The notes beneath the pieces are model-generated. The model was given only the letters and a program-made list of their open reading frames with translations. It was not told the origin of the DNA and searched no databases. From Paenibacillus piscarius (GTDB lineage: Bacteria; Bacillota; Bacilli; Paenibacillales; Paenibacillaceae): 64,000 nt of DNA. The translations under genes were made by a program, and so were the position numbers. Below are positions 25,657 through 34,460 of the stretch, one piece after another (position 1 is the first letter of the stretch; every line of letters starts with the position of its first letter). Location of the stretch: assembly GCF_022234545.1 (NCBI RefSeq), contig NZ_JAIEUI010000011.1, positions 124,001-188,000 of the forward strand. The letters run 5' to 3'.

Positions 25657-26826
25657 ATGAAAAAAATACATACCGCACTCCTGGCAGCCTGTCTGCTTAC
25701 TACATCTGTGCTGCCTGTATTACCGTCTTCGCAAGCCTATGCCTTCTCCGCTTACAGCGCCAAAGTATATGCAAGCTCTCTGAATGTCCGCAGCGAGCCT
25801 GCAGCAGGCGCCGCCGTCTCAGGCAATCTGGCAGGCGGTGCCATAGTTACCGTAACCGATGAGCAGCACGGCTGGCTCAAGGTCCGGGCCGGGTCCGTCT
25901 CCGGCTGGGTGGCCGGATATTACCTGAAGCGCACAAGCGCAGCAGCGCCCGCTTCATCCGCCGGAAGCCCGTCCGGCTCCGGCAGCGCGAAAGCGCCGGT
26001 CAAGACCTCGGCAGCTTCCAGCGGCACAGCCACTGTCACCGCCTCCTCGCTGCGCCTGCGGGGCGGGCCGGGAACCGGCCATGAGGTCGTCGGCTCCCTG
26101 CAGTCCGGCGACAAGGTAACCATTCTGCTCCGCCAGGGCGAATGGTCACGGGTCCGCACCGCCGGCGGAACGGTCGGCTGGGTAGCCGGCGAATATCTGT
26201 CAGGCGGGGGCATCCGCAATGTCAGTACAAGCACGGCAGGCTCCAGTAGTCCAAGCCGGAGTGTTGTACGCAAGGCCGGCAGTATCCGCGGCAAGCTGAT
26301 TGTAATCGATCCCGGCCATGGCGGCAGTGATCCCGGGATGATGGGCACCACCTATAACACGATGGAGAAGGACTTGACGCTGCAGACCTCACTCTATCTG
26401 CGGGATTACCTCACCGCCAAGGGAGCCCGAGTGGAGCTGACCCGCACGCGCGGGGACCAGAAGCCTGCCCTGTCCCAGCGGGTACAGCTCGGGCTGAGGC
26501 TCGGTGCGGATGCTTTTGTCAGCATCCATTATAATTCCTCGCCGAAGAATGTCTCCGGCACGCTGACCTTCTTCTACTCGGAGCAGAATGATCTGCGGCT
26601 GGCCAGAGCCATTGAGACCCGGCTCGGCCAGGGTATCGGTCTGCGCAGCAACGGCCTGTCCTACGGGAATTATCATATTCTGCGGGAGAACCCGCTGCCG
26701 TCCACCCTGGTGGAGCTGGGCTTCCTCAGCAATCCGTATGATGAATCAGTGGTGCGCAAGGCGTCCTACCAGCGGAAGGCGGCCCAGGCTGTAGCCGAAG
26801 GGGTCGCAGACTACTTCAGCAATTAG
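25657..26826 (+). CDS. Secreted N-acetylmuramoyl-L-alanine amidase with two SH3 domains
   Basis: This is a cell-wall hydrolase that cuts the bond between muramic acid and the stem peptide. A signal peptide (KKIHTALLAACLLTTSV, cleavage after SQAYA) leads into two bacterial SH3 domains (about residues 35-92 and 125-185, each with SLNVRSEP or SLRLRGGPG-type starts and GWV endings), joined by Ser/Ala/Gly-rich linkers. A zinc-dependent Amidase_3 domain follows, with VIDPGHGGSDPG, a later Glu in NTMEKDLTL, VSIHYN and the catalytic Glu in LVELGFLSN. The ATG at 25657 is preferred over a TTG two codons earlier; GAGG lies ten bases before it. It is probably involved in wall turnover or cell separation. 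Confidence 0.93.
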   Translation: MKKIHTALLAACLLTTSVLPVLPSSQAYAFSAYSAKVYASSLNVRSEPAAGAAVSGNLAGGAIVTVTDEQHGWLKVRAGSVSGWVAGYYLKRTSAAAPASSAGSPSGSGSAKAPVKTSAASSGTATVTASSLRLRGGPGTGHEVVGSLQSGDKVTILLRQGEWSRVRTAGGTVGWVAGEYLSGGGIRNVSTSTAGSSSPSRSVVRKAGSIRGKLIVIDPGHGGSDPGMMGTTYNTMEKDLTLQTSLYLRDYLTAKGARVELTRTRGDQKPALSQRVQLGLRLGADAFVSIHYNSSPKNVSGTLTFFYSEQNDLRLARAIETRLGQGIGLRSNGLSYGNYHILRENPLPSTLVELGFLSNPYDESVVRKASYQRKAAQAVAEGVADYFSN

Positions 26827-26893
26827 TCCCCCCATAAAGCGGGGCTTTAGCTGCTATGATGACTCAGGTACTTTGCTATTTCGCTAAATGTTT

Positions 26894-28477
26894 CTATATA
26901 GATACCGAATTGCGATACTCTCTCGGTGTAACTCCGGCAGTTTTTTTGAAGACACGGCTGAAATACTTCTCATCCTCATAGCCCACCAGCTCCGCGATCT
27001 GCGCCAGCCGCAGATTCGTGTTCTGCAGGAGGGCTTTTGCCTTGTCCACCCGCAGGCCGGTCAGATAGTCGGACAGGTTCTCGCCGGTAATCTGCTTGAA
27101 TTTGCGCGACACATTCTCCCTGCTGATGAAGAAACGTTCGGCAATATGCTGCAGCGTCATCTCCTGCGCATAGTTCTGGTCCAGATACGCTCTAATCTCG
27201 TGGACAAGCCGTTGGTCCGGGGTCTCAGCGTTGCCCTGGAACAGCCGGTGCAGCAGCGCCTGCAGCCGGCTCCGCCACATCTCCACCGAGAACAGCCCTC
27301 CGGCGTCATAACACAGCTCCAGGCGGATGTCCTCCTCCGGCCGCCAGCGCTTCAGCACAGCCACAATCTCTGCCTGCTGATGCAGGAGGGCGCTCTCGGT
27401 CAGCATCGTCAGCCGGGCCAGATGATCCGCCCATTCCTCCACCACCCGGTCCATCCGCTCCAGATCTCCGGACAAGACGGCCATCCGCAGCTTCTCCAGC
27501 TGGTCCTCCAATGCGTAGTCTTCCAGAGGTCCACTCCCGCCGGAATGCTCCCTGAACAGATGGATGTGCCCTTCCCGCTGCAGGAGATTCCGCTCCTCCA
27601 GCCCCAGGCGCGCCTGCTCAAAAGCCAGCTCCAGCCCTTCCGGCAGCGGATGCTGCAGACTAAGCCCGATATCCACACTGACACGGAACGCCTGACAGAT
27701 GGCATCATTCATACGGTTAAGCACCTTCATGGCCTCCGTCTCCGCCGGAGCGTTCCATAGCAGAACAATCAGCTCGCTCCCGCCCTTCCAGCTGCGGAAG
27801 GCGTACCCGCTCTGCTCCTCCGCCATGACCTCATTGCAGACATTGGCCAGCACGAAGGCGGTCAACGCCACATCGCCGTGGAACCGCCGCAGCAGGCCGC
27901 AGTCTGCGCCTTGCAGCGAGATAACGGCCACCCGGCAGGCTGAGGCGCCGATCGGCATCCCCAGCTCTGCGCAGAGCGCCAGCTTCTGCTCGTGGAAGGA
28001 GGCCTCCCCGCTGACCAGATCGGACAGCAGCTTCTCCCAGTAGAGCGGGCGCAGCGCATTGAGCTGCATGACCTGATGCTGCCGCCGCTTCCGCTCGGCC
28101 TCCTCCTCCATCCACAGCTTGAAGGCATGTTCTGCTGAGGCGATGAGCTGCTTGCTGTTCAGCGGCTTCAGCAGATAATCCGTCCCCCCGTACACAATTG
28201 CCGGCTTCACGTAATGGAAATCCTGGTAGCCGCTGATGACAATCGTCTTCGTATGCGGATAATGGCGGTGCAGCCATTCCAGCAGCTCCGCCCCGTCCAT
28301 CAGCGGCATCCGCATATCCGTGAACACAATTGCCGGCTGATGCTCCTGCATAATCCGGGTCGCTTCCTGGCCGTTCACGGCCTCATAAATCGCGGTGATG
28401 TTATATTTGTCCCACGGCACAAAATACCGGATCGCCTCCCGCACATGCTTCTCATCATCTACAATCAGCACCTTCAT
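26894..28477 (-). CDS. AraC-type response regulator (YesN-like)
   Basis: A 527-residue DNA-binding response regulator. An N-terminal receiver has the phospho-acceptor in PAIVFTDMRMPLMDG, followed by a long middle region. A C-terminal pair of AraC-type helix-turn-helix motifs includes LQHIAERFFISRENVSRKF and IAELVGYEDEKYFSRVF. This layout is typical of Paenibacillus YesN-like regulators that activate sugar transporter genes. It is encoded 29 bases after the YesM-like kinase gene, the usual pairing. The sugar importer read divergently from the pair is the probable target, and its two promoters share a motif that could be the binding site. Confidence 0.93.
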   Translation of the reverse strand: MKVLIVDDEKHVREAIRYFVPWDKYNITAIYEAVNGQEATRIMQEHQPAIVFTDMRMPLMDGAELLEWLHRHYPHTKTIVISGYQDFHYVKPAIVYGGTDYLLKPLNSKQLIASAEHAFKLWMEEEAERKRRQHQVMQLNALRPLYWEKLLSDLVSGEASFHEQKLALCAELGMPIGASACRVAVISLQGADCGLLRRFHGDVALTAFVLANVCNEVMAEEQSGYAFRSWKGGSELIVLLWNAPAETEAMKVLNRMNDAICQAFRVSVDIGLSLQHPLPEGLELAFEQARLGLEERNLLQREGHIHLFREHSGGSGPLEDYALEDQLEKLRMAVLSGDLERMDRVVEEWADHLARLTMLTESALLHQQAEIVAVLKRWRPEEDIRLELCYDAGGLFSVEMWRSRLQALLHRLFQGNAETPDQRLVHEIRAYLDQNYAQEMTLQHIAERFFISRENVSRKFKQITGENLSDYLTGLRVDKAKALLQNTNLRLAQIAELVGYEDEKYFSRVFKKTAGVTPREYRNSVSI

Positions 28478-28506
28478 ATCAGCCGCTCCTTCACCCGCAA
28501 ATGTTA

Positions 28507-30339
28507 TTATTCCTGACCGGTTCCAAGGGGAATGATCAGGGTTACCGTAAGCCCTGGACCCTCTTCATTATTCCTAAGCGTCATGCCTGCTTCGCTGCCG
28601 AATTGCAGCCGCAGACGTGCCAGCACATTGTACAGCCCGATCTGCTCATCCTCTGGCCGGCCGCTGCTGCGGAGTCCGGCGGTAATCTGACTGAGCCGCT
28701 CAAGGCTCATGCCCTTGCCGTTATCCTTCACCGCAAGCACCAGCCGCGACTCACCCTCAAGCTTACAGGTGATGCCGATCTCCGCCTGATGAATGCCATC
28801 CGCGAAGCCGTGCTTGAAGATGTTCTCCACCAGCGGCTGGAGAATCATTTTGGGCAGGACAGTGTCCAGCGCCTCTTCTGTGGCCTCGATCTCCAGGCGC
28901 AGATTCTCTTCCCCGAACCGCTCCTTCATGAGAATCACATAATTCTCGACATGCTGGGTTTCATCCCGCAGCGGCACCTGCGTCCGTTCTGTATTCATCG
29001 AGTAGCGCATCATGCTGCCGAGGGAATAGATGAGCTCATACACCTGCGGCGCGTTGTAGCGCAAGGACAGGCTTGCTATGGATTGCAACGCATTATACAG
29101 AAAATGCGGATTCACCTGGGCCTGCAGCGCCTTCAGCTGATTGGTGGTATTCGCCAGCTCCAGCCGGTACTCCTTCACGATCAGCTCGTTGATGGTCCTT
29201 GTCATCCCGGTGATTTTGCGCGTCAGCAGCCCGAATTCATCCTCCCGCTCCACATCCATCTGTGCATCAAGCTGTCCGGTCTGCACCTTCTGCGTGAACT
29301 GGATCAGCTTCTTGATCGGCCGCGTGAAGCCGACCGAGATCAGCACGGCGGTGATTCCGCCAATCAGCAGGAACAAGAGGCCGATGCCCATATTGAACCG
29401 GGTGATCACCCTGGCATCGCCATACAGGTCCTCATAAGGCACGAGCTTGATAATACTGCCGCGAAACAGCGGGTCCTTGATGTGCCTGTACATAACAATC
29501 CCCTTGAACCCGTCCTTCTTCCACGTAAAATGGCCGCTGTCCCCGCCGTCCGGAAGCTGGCTCCACCCCGTCTCAATCCGCTTGCCGACCCAATCCGGGT
29601 CTGAGGCGAACAAGGCTTGTCCCTGCTCACTCAGCACATACAGCCGCTCCGTATCCGAATTGTACATTGACTGGACGACACCCTCCAGCTCATCCAGTCT
29701 GTAGTCAATCGACAGATCCGCCAGCACGCTGTCACTGGGTGTCTTGTAGATGGGAAAATGCGCGGTGAACACCGGAACGGTCCCGGGCCTCAGATTGGGA
29801 TTGGGAGAGCCTGATTTCACCCCGTACTGGTGGTTCATATGGGTGACTTCAATATAAGGGCGGTAAGTGTCGCCAGGATGATCTGTCCCTGCATATTCCG
29901 TGTTCTCCTCCCGGCGGAACAGCCCGCCCAGCAGGAGATTGGACTGTCTGGCCGCTCTGACATACAGATGGATCTGGAACGTATTGCGGTCCGAGAGGAA
30001 CAGATTATAGAGCTGGGTGGAGATGACCGCGCGGTTATCCGGTATAATGGCACCGGGCGGAGCCTGGGCCGGGCTTTTGGCGGTAAGCAGCAGGGTGTAG
30101 AACGAGCTGGGCACATTGATCCCGCTGTATAGAGACATCGCCCGCTGGTTCATACCGCTGAAATAATTGCTCAGGTTCGCCTCCCCCAACGTGAGCAGCT
30201 TCGTGTTCTGCTTCACCGACTGCTCGGTGACCGACTGCCGGGTGTAGAGATAGGAGAAGGTAATGGAGATGCCGGACGGAATCACGGAGGCCAGCAGCAC
30301 CAGTGCCATCAGCCGTGTCCGTATGCTGTTTCTGAACAT
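28507..30339 (-). CDS. Sensor histidine kinase (YesM-like)
   Basis: A 610-residue membrane kinase. A short cytoplasmic tail and TM1 are followed by a large extracellular Cache-like sensor (about residues 35-300), TM2 (MGIGLLFLLIGGITAVLI) and HAMP. A His_kinase domain of the LytS/YesM type has the acceptor in LQAQVNPHFLYNALQS, and an HATPase has VKDNGKGM. The ATG at 30339 sits six bases after AGGAGG; an upstream in-frame ATG at 30357 overlaps that site and is not used. It probably senses a sugar or a sugar-binding protein and phosphorylates the adjacent regulator. Confidence 0.92.
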   Translation of the reverse strand: MFRNSIRTRLMALVLLASVIPSGISITFSYLYTRQSVTEQSVKQNTKLLTLGEANLSNYFSGMNQRAMSLYSGINVPSSFYTLLLTAKSPAQAPPGAIIPDNRAVISTQLYNLFLSDRNTFQIHLYVRAARQSNLLLGGLFRREENTEYAGTDHPGDTYRPYIEVTHMNHQYGVKSGSPNPNLRPGTVPVFTAHFPIYKTPSDSVLADLSIDYRLDELEGVVQSMYNSDTERLYVLSEQGQALFASDPDWVGKRIETGWSQLPDGGDSGHFTWKKDGFKGIVMYRHIKDPLFRGSIIKLVPYEDLYGDARVITRFNMGIGLLFLLIGGITAVLISVGFTRPIKKLIQFTQKVQTGQLDAQMDVEREDEFGLLTRKITGMTRTINELIVKEYRLELANTTNQLKALQAQVNPHFLYNALQSIASLSLRYNAPQVYELIYSLGSMMRYSMNTERTQVPLRDETQHVENYVILMKERFGEENLRLEIEATEEALDTVLPKMILQPLVENIFKHGFADGIHQAEIGITCKLEGESRLVLAVKDNGKGMSLERLSQITAGLRSSGRPEDEQIGLYNVLARLRLQFGSEAGMTLRNNEEGPGLTVTLIIPLGTGQE

Positions 30340-30450
30340 GGGGACCCTCCTGAACATATTGTGGATGCCATATCACCCTGCCTTAAGTCTACGCCTATTC
30401 TTGCAGATCAACCGCTCCTTGTGCAACCCCTCCCAGCGCTGCAATATAAT

Positions 30451-30504
30451 CCACCTTTGTCATCATGAAATTGAGTGTCGGGCCTTCTCAAGGCTCCCTA
30501 TAAT
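30451..30504 (+). promoter_or_regulatory. Promoter upstream of sugar permeases, shared motif copy 1
   Basis: CCACCTTT (30451), AGTGT (30474) and TATAAT (30499) occur with spacings of 15 and 20 bases. The same three elements recur with identical spacing upstream of the binding-protein gene at 32293. No normal -35 hexamer is present, as expected for an activator-dependent promoter. Confidence 0.6.
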
Positions 30505-30548
30505 GGAGCTGTGAACCAAGCAGAAATATGAATCAAAGGAGATTCCCT

Positions 30549-31439
30549 ATGCGAAAAGCCCATACCCTGCACAAAGGCTGGGGACAGCAAATTGTCTTTC
30601 TCGGACCCTGCCTGCTCTTTTTTCTGACCATTGTGGTGACCCCATTCCTGCTCGGCTTCTACTACTCTTCCACCGACTGGAACGGGCTGGATCTGGACAA
30701 AGCGGTCTGGACCGGCGCGGCCAACTGGAAACGGATCTTCCTCAATGATGACAAGTTCTGGGAGTCGCTGCTGTTTACGCTCCGCTTCACCGTAGTCTCG
30801 GTAGTGGCCGCCAATATTCTGGCGCTGCTGCTCGCCTTCATCCTAATGACCACGCTGAAGACGAAGAAGCTGCTGCGTACGGTCTTTTTCATGCCCAATG
30901 TCATCGGCGGTATTCTGCTCGGCTACATCTGGCAGTTCATCTTCACCAAGGGCTTCGCCACGATCGGCGAGCTGACCGGCCTCTCCTTCTTCAAGCTTCC
31001 CTGGCTGGGAACGCCCGGCACGGGCTTCTGGGGTCTGGTCATTGTATTCGTCTGGCAGACCGCCGGTTATATGATGGTCATCTATATCGCCGCACTGGCC
31101 GGGATTCCGAAGGATCTGACCGAAGCGGCCCGGATTGACGGCGCGCGTGCACCGCAGCTGTTCAAGAGTGTATATGTACCTCTGATTATGCCCGCGATCA
31201 CGATCTGCCTGTTCCTGACCACCTCGAATGCCTTCAAAATGTTCGATCTTAACCTGTCGCTGACCAAAGGCGGACCGGGCACCTCGACCCAGTCGCTGGC
31301 CTATAACATTTACGCCGAAGCGCTGATCAATAACCGGTATGGCCTGGGCACAGCGAAAGCCCTGCTTTTCTTCGCCGCCGTCTCCCTGATCACGGTCACG
31401 CAGGTATGGCTTACTAAGAGAAAAGAGGTGTCCGCCTAA
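30549..31439 (+). CDS. Sugar ABC transporter permease (UgpA/LacF type)
   Basis: A 296-residue membrane permease with six predicted helices and the coupling loop AARIDGARAPQLFKSVYVPL (EAA-type motif). The ATG at 30549 follows AAAGGAG by seven bases; the upstream ATG at 30528 lies before that site. It ends in TAATG, overlapping the next permease gene by one base, so both subunits are made together. The permease family serves oligosaccharide importers energised by a shared MsmX-type ATPase, which is consistent with no ATPase gene being present here. Confidence 0.93.
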   Translation: MRKAHTLHKGWGQQIVFLGPCLLFFLTIVVTPFLLGFYYSSTDWNGLDLDKAVWTGAANWKRIFLNDDKFWESLLFTLRFTVVSVVAANILALLLAFILMTTLKTKKLLRTVFFMPNVIGGILLGYIWQFIFTKGFATIGELTGLSFFKLPWLGTPGTGFWGLVIVFVWQTAGYMMVIYIAALAGIPKDLTEAARIDGARAPQLFKSVYVPLIMPAITICLFLTTSNAFKMFDLNLSLTKGGPGTSTQSLAYNIYAEALINNRYGLGTAKALLFFAAVSLITVTQVWLTKRKEVSA

Positions 31440-32275
31440 TGAACAGCAGCAGATACCGTCCGCGAAACTTCATGCTGGAGATTATCGCTATTCTTATGGC
31501 GCTTGTGTTCCTCTCCCCCTTCTATCTGGTGCTGAGCAATTCGGTGAAGGGGCTGAAGGACATCCTGATCGACGCGGCCTCGCTGCCGCAGGTGTTCCAC
31601 TGGGATAATTATACGAAGGTATGGAAGGCGATTGACTTCCCGCAGGCTTTTCTGAACTCCCTGCAAATTACAGTGCTGAGTGTGATCTTCATCGTCCTGT
31701 TCAGCTCCATGGCCGCTTATCAGATTGTGCGTAAGCCGACACGCTTCAATTCCTTCGTGTTCCTGCTGCTGGTCTCGGCGATGATCATCCCGTTCCAGTC
31801 GCTCATGCTGCAATTGGTCCGGGTAACCAGTATTCTGGAGCTGCGCGGGGAATTGTACGGCATCATTGCCTGTTATCTCGGCTTCGGGATGCCGCTGTCG
31901 GTGTTCCTGTTCCACGGGTTCATCAAGACGGTGCCTGTTGAGCTGGAGGAAGCGGCCCGGGTGGACGGCTCCAATCCGTATGGCGTGTTCTTCCGGATCG
32001 TCTTCCCGCTCCTGATGCCGATTATTGTGACCGTTATTATCCTGAATACGCTCTGGATCTGGAATGACTATCTGCTGCCGGTGCTCGTCATCGGAGGCAA
32101 CAAGGATCTGACCACCCTGCCGGTGGCGGTGACCAAGTTCTTCGGGCAATACACCAAGAAGTGGGACCTCGCGCTGGCCGGTCTGGTGATGGCGGTTACG
32201 CCGATCCTCTTGTTCTTCCTGTCCTTACAGCGTTATATTGTGGAAGGTGTCACGTCAGGCTCCATTAAGGGCTAA
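31439..32275 (+). CDS. Sugar ABC transporter permease (MalG/UgpE type)
   Basis: The 278-residue second permease subunit, with six hydrophobic helices and the coupling loop ELEEAARVDGSNPYGVFFRI. The start overlaps the stop of the first permease (TAATG). It pairs with that protein to form the channel for the sugar bound by the lipoprotein encoded next. A second promoter-like motif follows it. Confidence 0.93.
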   Translation: MNSSRYRPRNFMLEIIAILMALVFLSPFYLVLSNSVKGLKDILIDAASLPQVFHWDNYTKVWKAIDFPQAFLNSLQITVLSVIFIVLFSSMAAYQIVRKPTRFNSFVFLLLVSAMIIPFQSLMLQLVRVTSILELRGELYGIIACYLGFGMPLSVFLFHGFIKTVPVELEEAARVDGSNPYGVFFRIVFPLLMPIIVTVIILNTLWIWNDYLLPVLVIGGNKDLTTLPVAVTKFFGQYTKKWDLALAGLVMAVTPILLFFLSLQRYIVEGVTSGSIKG

Positions 32276-32292
32276 GCCCCTTGCAACAATAT

Positions 32293-32346
32293 CCACCTTT
32301 TCGAGCAATATATGAAGTGTAAGCCCGCGCTCTGATCCATTACGAT
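32293..32346 (+). promoter_or_regulatory. Promoter upstream of sugar-binding protein, shared motif copy 2
   Basis: CCACCTTT (32293), AGTGT (32316) and TACGAT (32341) repeat the elements and spacings seen at 30451. A separate start here would give extra binding protein relative to the permeases. Confidence 0.55.
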
Positions 32347-32382
32347 TGAATTGCAGGAACCACAGACCAGGGAGGTTATTCT

Positions 32383-33699
32383 ATGAAAAGAAAGTTCGCG
32401 TTCATTATCGCAACCGTGTGCACTCTACTTGTTGCAGGCTGCGGGAACAGCGGCAATGCGGGTTCTGGAAACAACGGCAATGCGGCAGGAACTCCCGGCG
32501 CGTCCACCGAGACCGCTGCACCGGAGGCCAGCGCAGCACCGGCCAAGGATGTTACAATCAAGATGTTCCAGTTCAAGGTAGAGATTGCCGAGCAGCTTAA
32601 TGCGCTCGCTGAGGAATATGAGAAGGAGACCGGGGTGAAGGTCGAGGTCGAGACACATGGCGGCGGCGAGGATTACGGCGCGCTGCTCAAAGCGGAGATC
32701 GCCTCCGGCTCGGAGCCCGAGATTTTCAATAACGGCGGTTATACCGCACTTGTCCCTTATATGGACCGCGCCACCGATCTGAGCAATGAGCCTTGGGCCG
32801 CTAATCTGATTCCGACCGCCAAGACGCCGGCAACCGTGGACGGCAAGCTCTATGGGATGCCGATGAATGTCGAAGGCTATGGGCTGATCTACAACAAGGA
32901 TCTGTTCGCCAAGGCCGGGATTACAGAAGAACCCAAGACGCTGCCGCAGCTCAAGGACGCCGCCGCTAAACTGAAGGCCGCCGGAATCACCCCGTTCGAA
33001 GCCACCAATGAATGGTGGTCGATGGGGATTCACCTCGTCAACGTAGGCCTGGCCCACCAACCTGATCCGAAGCAATTCATTGAAGATGTTAAGGCCGGAA
33101 AGCAGACCATTAAAGGTAATGCCGTGTTCAAGCAATGGCTGGATCTGGTCGATGTAATCTTCGGCAACGCCCAGGATAACAAGATGACTACTGATTATGC
33201 TACCCAGGTGGCTGAATTCGCCTCCGGCAAGGCCGCGATGATGCTGCAGGGCAACTGGACCCAGGGCGACATCGACAAAATTGACCCCAACCTGAATCTG
33301 GGCATCCTTCCGCTGCCGATCAGCGATCAGGAAGGCACCATTCTGGTAGGTGTGCCTAACAACTACATTGTGAACAGCAAATCCGCTCACCCGGAAGAAG
33401 CCAAAGCCTTCCTCAATTGGCTCGTCTCCTCCGAGACCGGCCAGAAGTACCTGACCAAGGAATTCAAGTTTATTCCGGCAGAGACTAACATCACCGCAGA
33501 TCCGGCGGACATCGGCCAGGTGGCCGTTGCTGTGCAGGAGAAATCCGCCACCGCTCTCGGCTGGAACTGGGATATGTTCCCGGACGGCGTGACCCAGGGC
33601 TTCGGGGCAGCGATGCAGGAATACCTCGGCGGCCAGCTGAACCATGATCAGCTGCTGGAGAAGCTGGATAAGGCTGTGCAGGATATTGTGAAGCAATAG
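32383..33699 (+). CDS. Sugar ABC transporter substrate-binding lipoprotein
   Basis: A 438-residue extracellular binding protein of the family 1 (MalE-like) group. The signal segment ends in LLVAGC with the lipid Cys at residue 20, then a Gly/Asn/Ala-rich linker. Sugar-binding family features include EQLNALAEEYEKETGVKVE, a NNGGYTAL hinge region, PMNVEGYGLIYNKDLF and FASGKAAMMLQGNW. It presents its sugar to the two permeases encoded upstream. The YesMN system across the divergent promoter is the likely controller. The sugar is not identifiable; the mannosidase genes lie 30 kb away. Confidence 0.93.
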   Translation: MKRKFAFIIATVCTLLVAGCGNSGNAGSGNNGNAAGTPGASTETAAPEASAAPAKDVTIKMFQFKVEIAEQLNALAEEYEKETGVKVEVETHGGGEDYGALLKAEIASGSEPEIFNNGGYTALVPYMDRATDLSNEPWAANLIPTAKTPATVDGKLYGMPMNVEGYGLIYNKDLFAKAGITEEPKTLPQLKDAAAKLKAAGITPFEATNEWWSMGIHLVNVGLAHQPDPKQFIEDVKAGKQTIKGNAVFKQWLDLVDVIFGNAQDNKMTTDYATQVAEFASGKAAMMLQGNWTQGDIDKIDPNLNLGILPLPISDQEGTILVGVPNNYIVNSKSAHPEEAKAFLNWLVSSETGQKYLTKEFKFIPAETNITADPADIGQVAVAVQEKSATALGWNWDMFPDGVTQGFGAAMQEYLGGQLNHDQLLEKLDKAVQDIVKQ

Positions 33700-33754
33700 C
33701 TTAAATCGTATTAAGAAGTGTAATATTGCGTTACAATAATAGCTATCCCCCAAT

Positions 33755-33826
33755 ATACAGCTATACAACGTGAACTTGAGAATGAGAACTTCATTTTCAA
33801 GTTCATTCTTGTATAGCTGTATTTTC
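33755..33826 (+). terminator. Strong terminator of the sugar importer operon
   Basis: ATACAGCTATACAA and TTGTATAGCTGTAT form a 14-bp perfect outer stem, with an inner GAACTTGA/TCAAGTTC stem, followed by TTTT. The hairpin is symmetrical, but the T-run favours the plus strand. Confidence 0.85.
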
Positions 33827-33850
33827 CATTAAATTTTTTGCATGCAGATA

Positions 33851-33876
33851 TAACATTTCGCCGGGGTAGTTCATCT
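33851..33876 (+). promoter_or_regulatory. Possible autoregulatory ECF promoter
   Basis: TAAC (33851) and CATCT (33872) are separated by 17 bases, upstream of the ECF sigma gene. An AAC-containing -35 element is typical of ECF sigma factors, which usually drive their own operon. The match is loose. Confidence 0.35.
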
Positions 33877-33914
33877 AATCTTACAGAGGGCCCTCAATAA
33901 AGGAGATGAAATTC

Positions 33915-34460
33915 TTGAAGAACATGGAACAGGAAGTCAAGCTGGCGCAGCAGGGAGATCGTGAAGCCTTTATCCGTCTGTTTCGCAAGCTTGAACCTGA
34001 ACTATACAGCTTAGCCAAAACCATTGTCAGACGGGATGAAGATTGTGCAGACGTCTTTCAGGAGACGACGCTGAAGGTGTATCAATCGCTGCATACCCTT
34101 CGCAAGCCGCAATATTTCAAAACCTGGGTGATCCGCATTCTGATTAACGAATGCAATCAGCTGCTGCGCAACCGTTCCCGGACCGTTGCCATGCCGGAGG
34201 TGCCGGAGAGAGATTCCGGCGGCCGCTACTACGAGAACAGCAGCAAGCTGGATTTAACCGAGGCGGTGAACCAGCTCGACGAGTCGCTGCGGATTGTGGT
34301 TCATTTATTTTATTTTCAGGATCTGTCGGTGAAGCAGATTGCAGATGTGCTGGATATCTCCGGAGGCTCGGTCAGGACACGTCTGCACCGTGCGCGCGGG
34401 ATACTGGCCGAAACCGTCAAATCGACAAGAGGAGGAAAGCTCGCTTATGACAACATTTAA
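33915..34460 (+). CDS. ECF RNA polymerase sigma factor
   Basis: A 181-residue group 4 sigma factor. Region 2 (about residues 20-85, DCADVFQETTLKVYQSL and FKTWVIRILINEC) and region 4 (about 120-170, VKQIADVLDISGGSVRTRLHRAR) are both clear, with no extra domain. The start is taken as TTG at 33915, nine bases after AGGAG; the ATG at 33906 touches that site and the ATG at 33924 is too far. It resembles the SigV/SigX-like ECF group of Bacillus. The next gene, overlapping by 14 bases, encodes the membrane anti-sigma factor. The probable stimulus is cell-envelope stress, by analogy. Confidence 0.92.
   Translation: MKNMEQEVKLAQQGDREAFIRLFRKLEPELYSLAKTIVRRDEDCADVFQETTLKVYQSLHTLRKPQYFKTWVIRILINECNQLLRNRSRTVAMPEVPERDSGGRYYENSSKLDLTEAVNQLDESLRIVVHLFYFQDLSVKQIADVLDISGGSVRTRLHRARGILAETVKSTRGGKLAYDNI

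Noticed and set aside
32425-33768. 447-codon open frame antisense to the other sugar-binding protein
   Set aside because: The plus-strand gene is certain; the antisense frame lacks motifs and a ribosome site.
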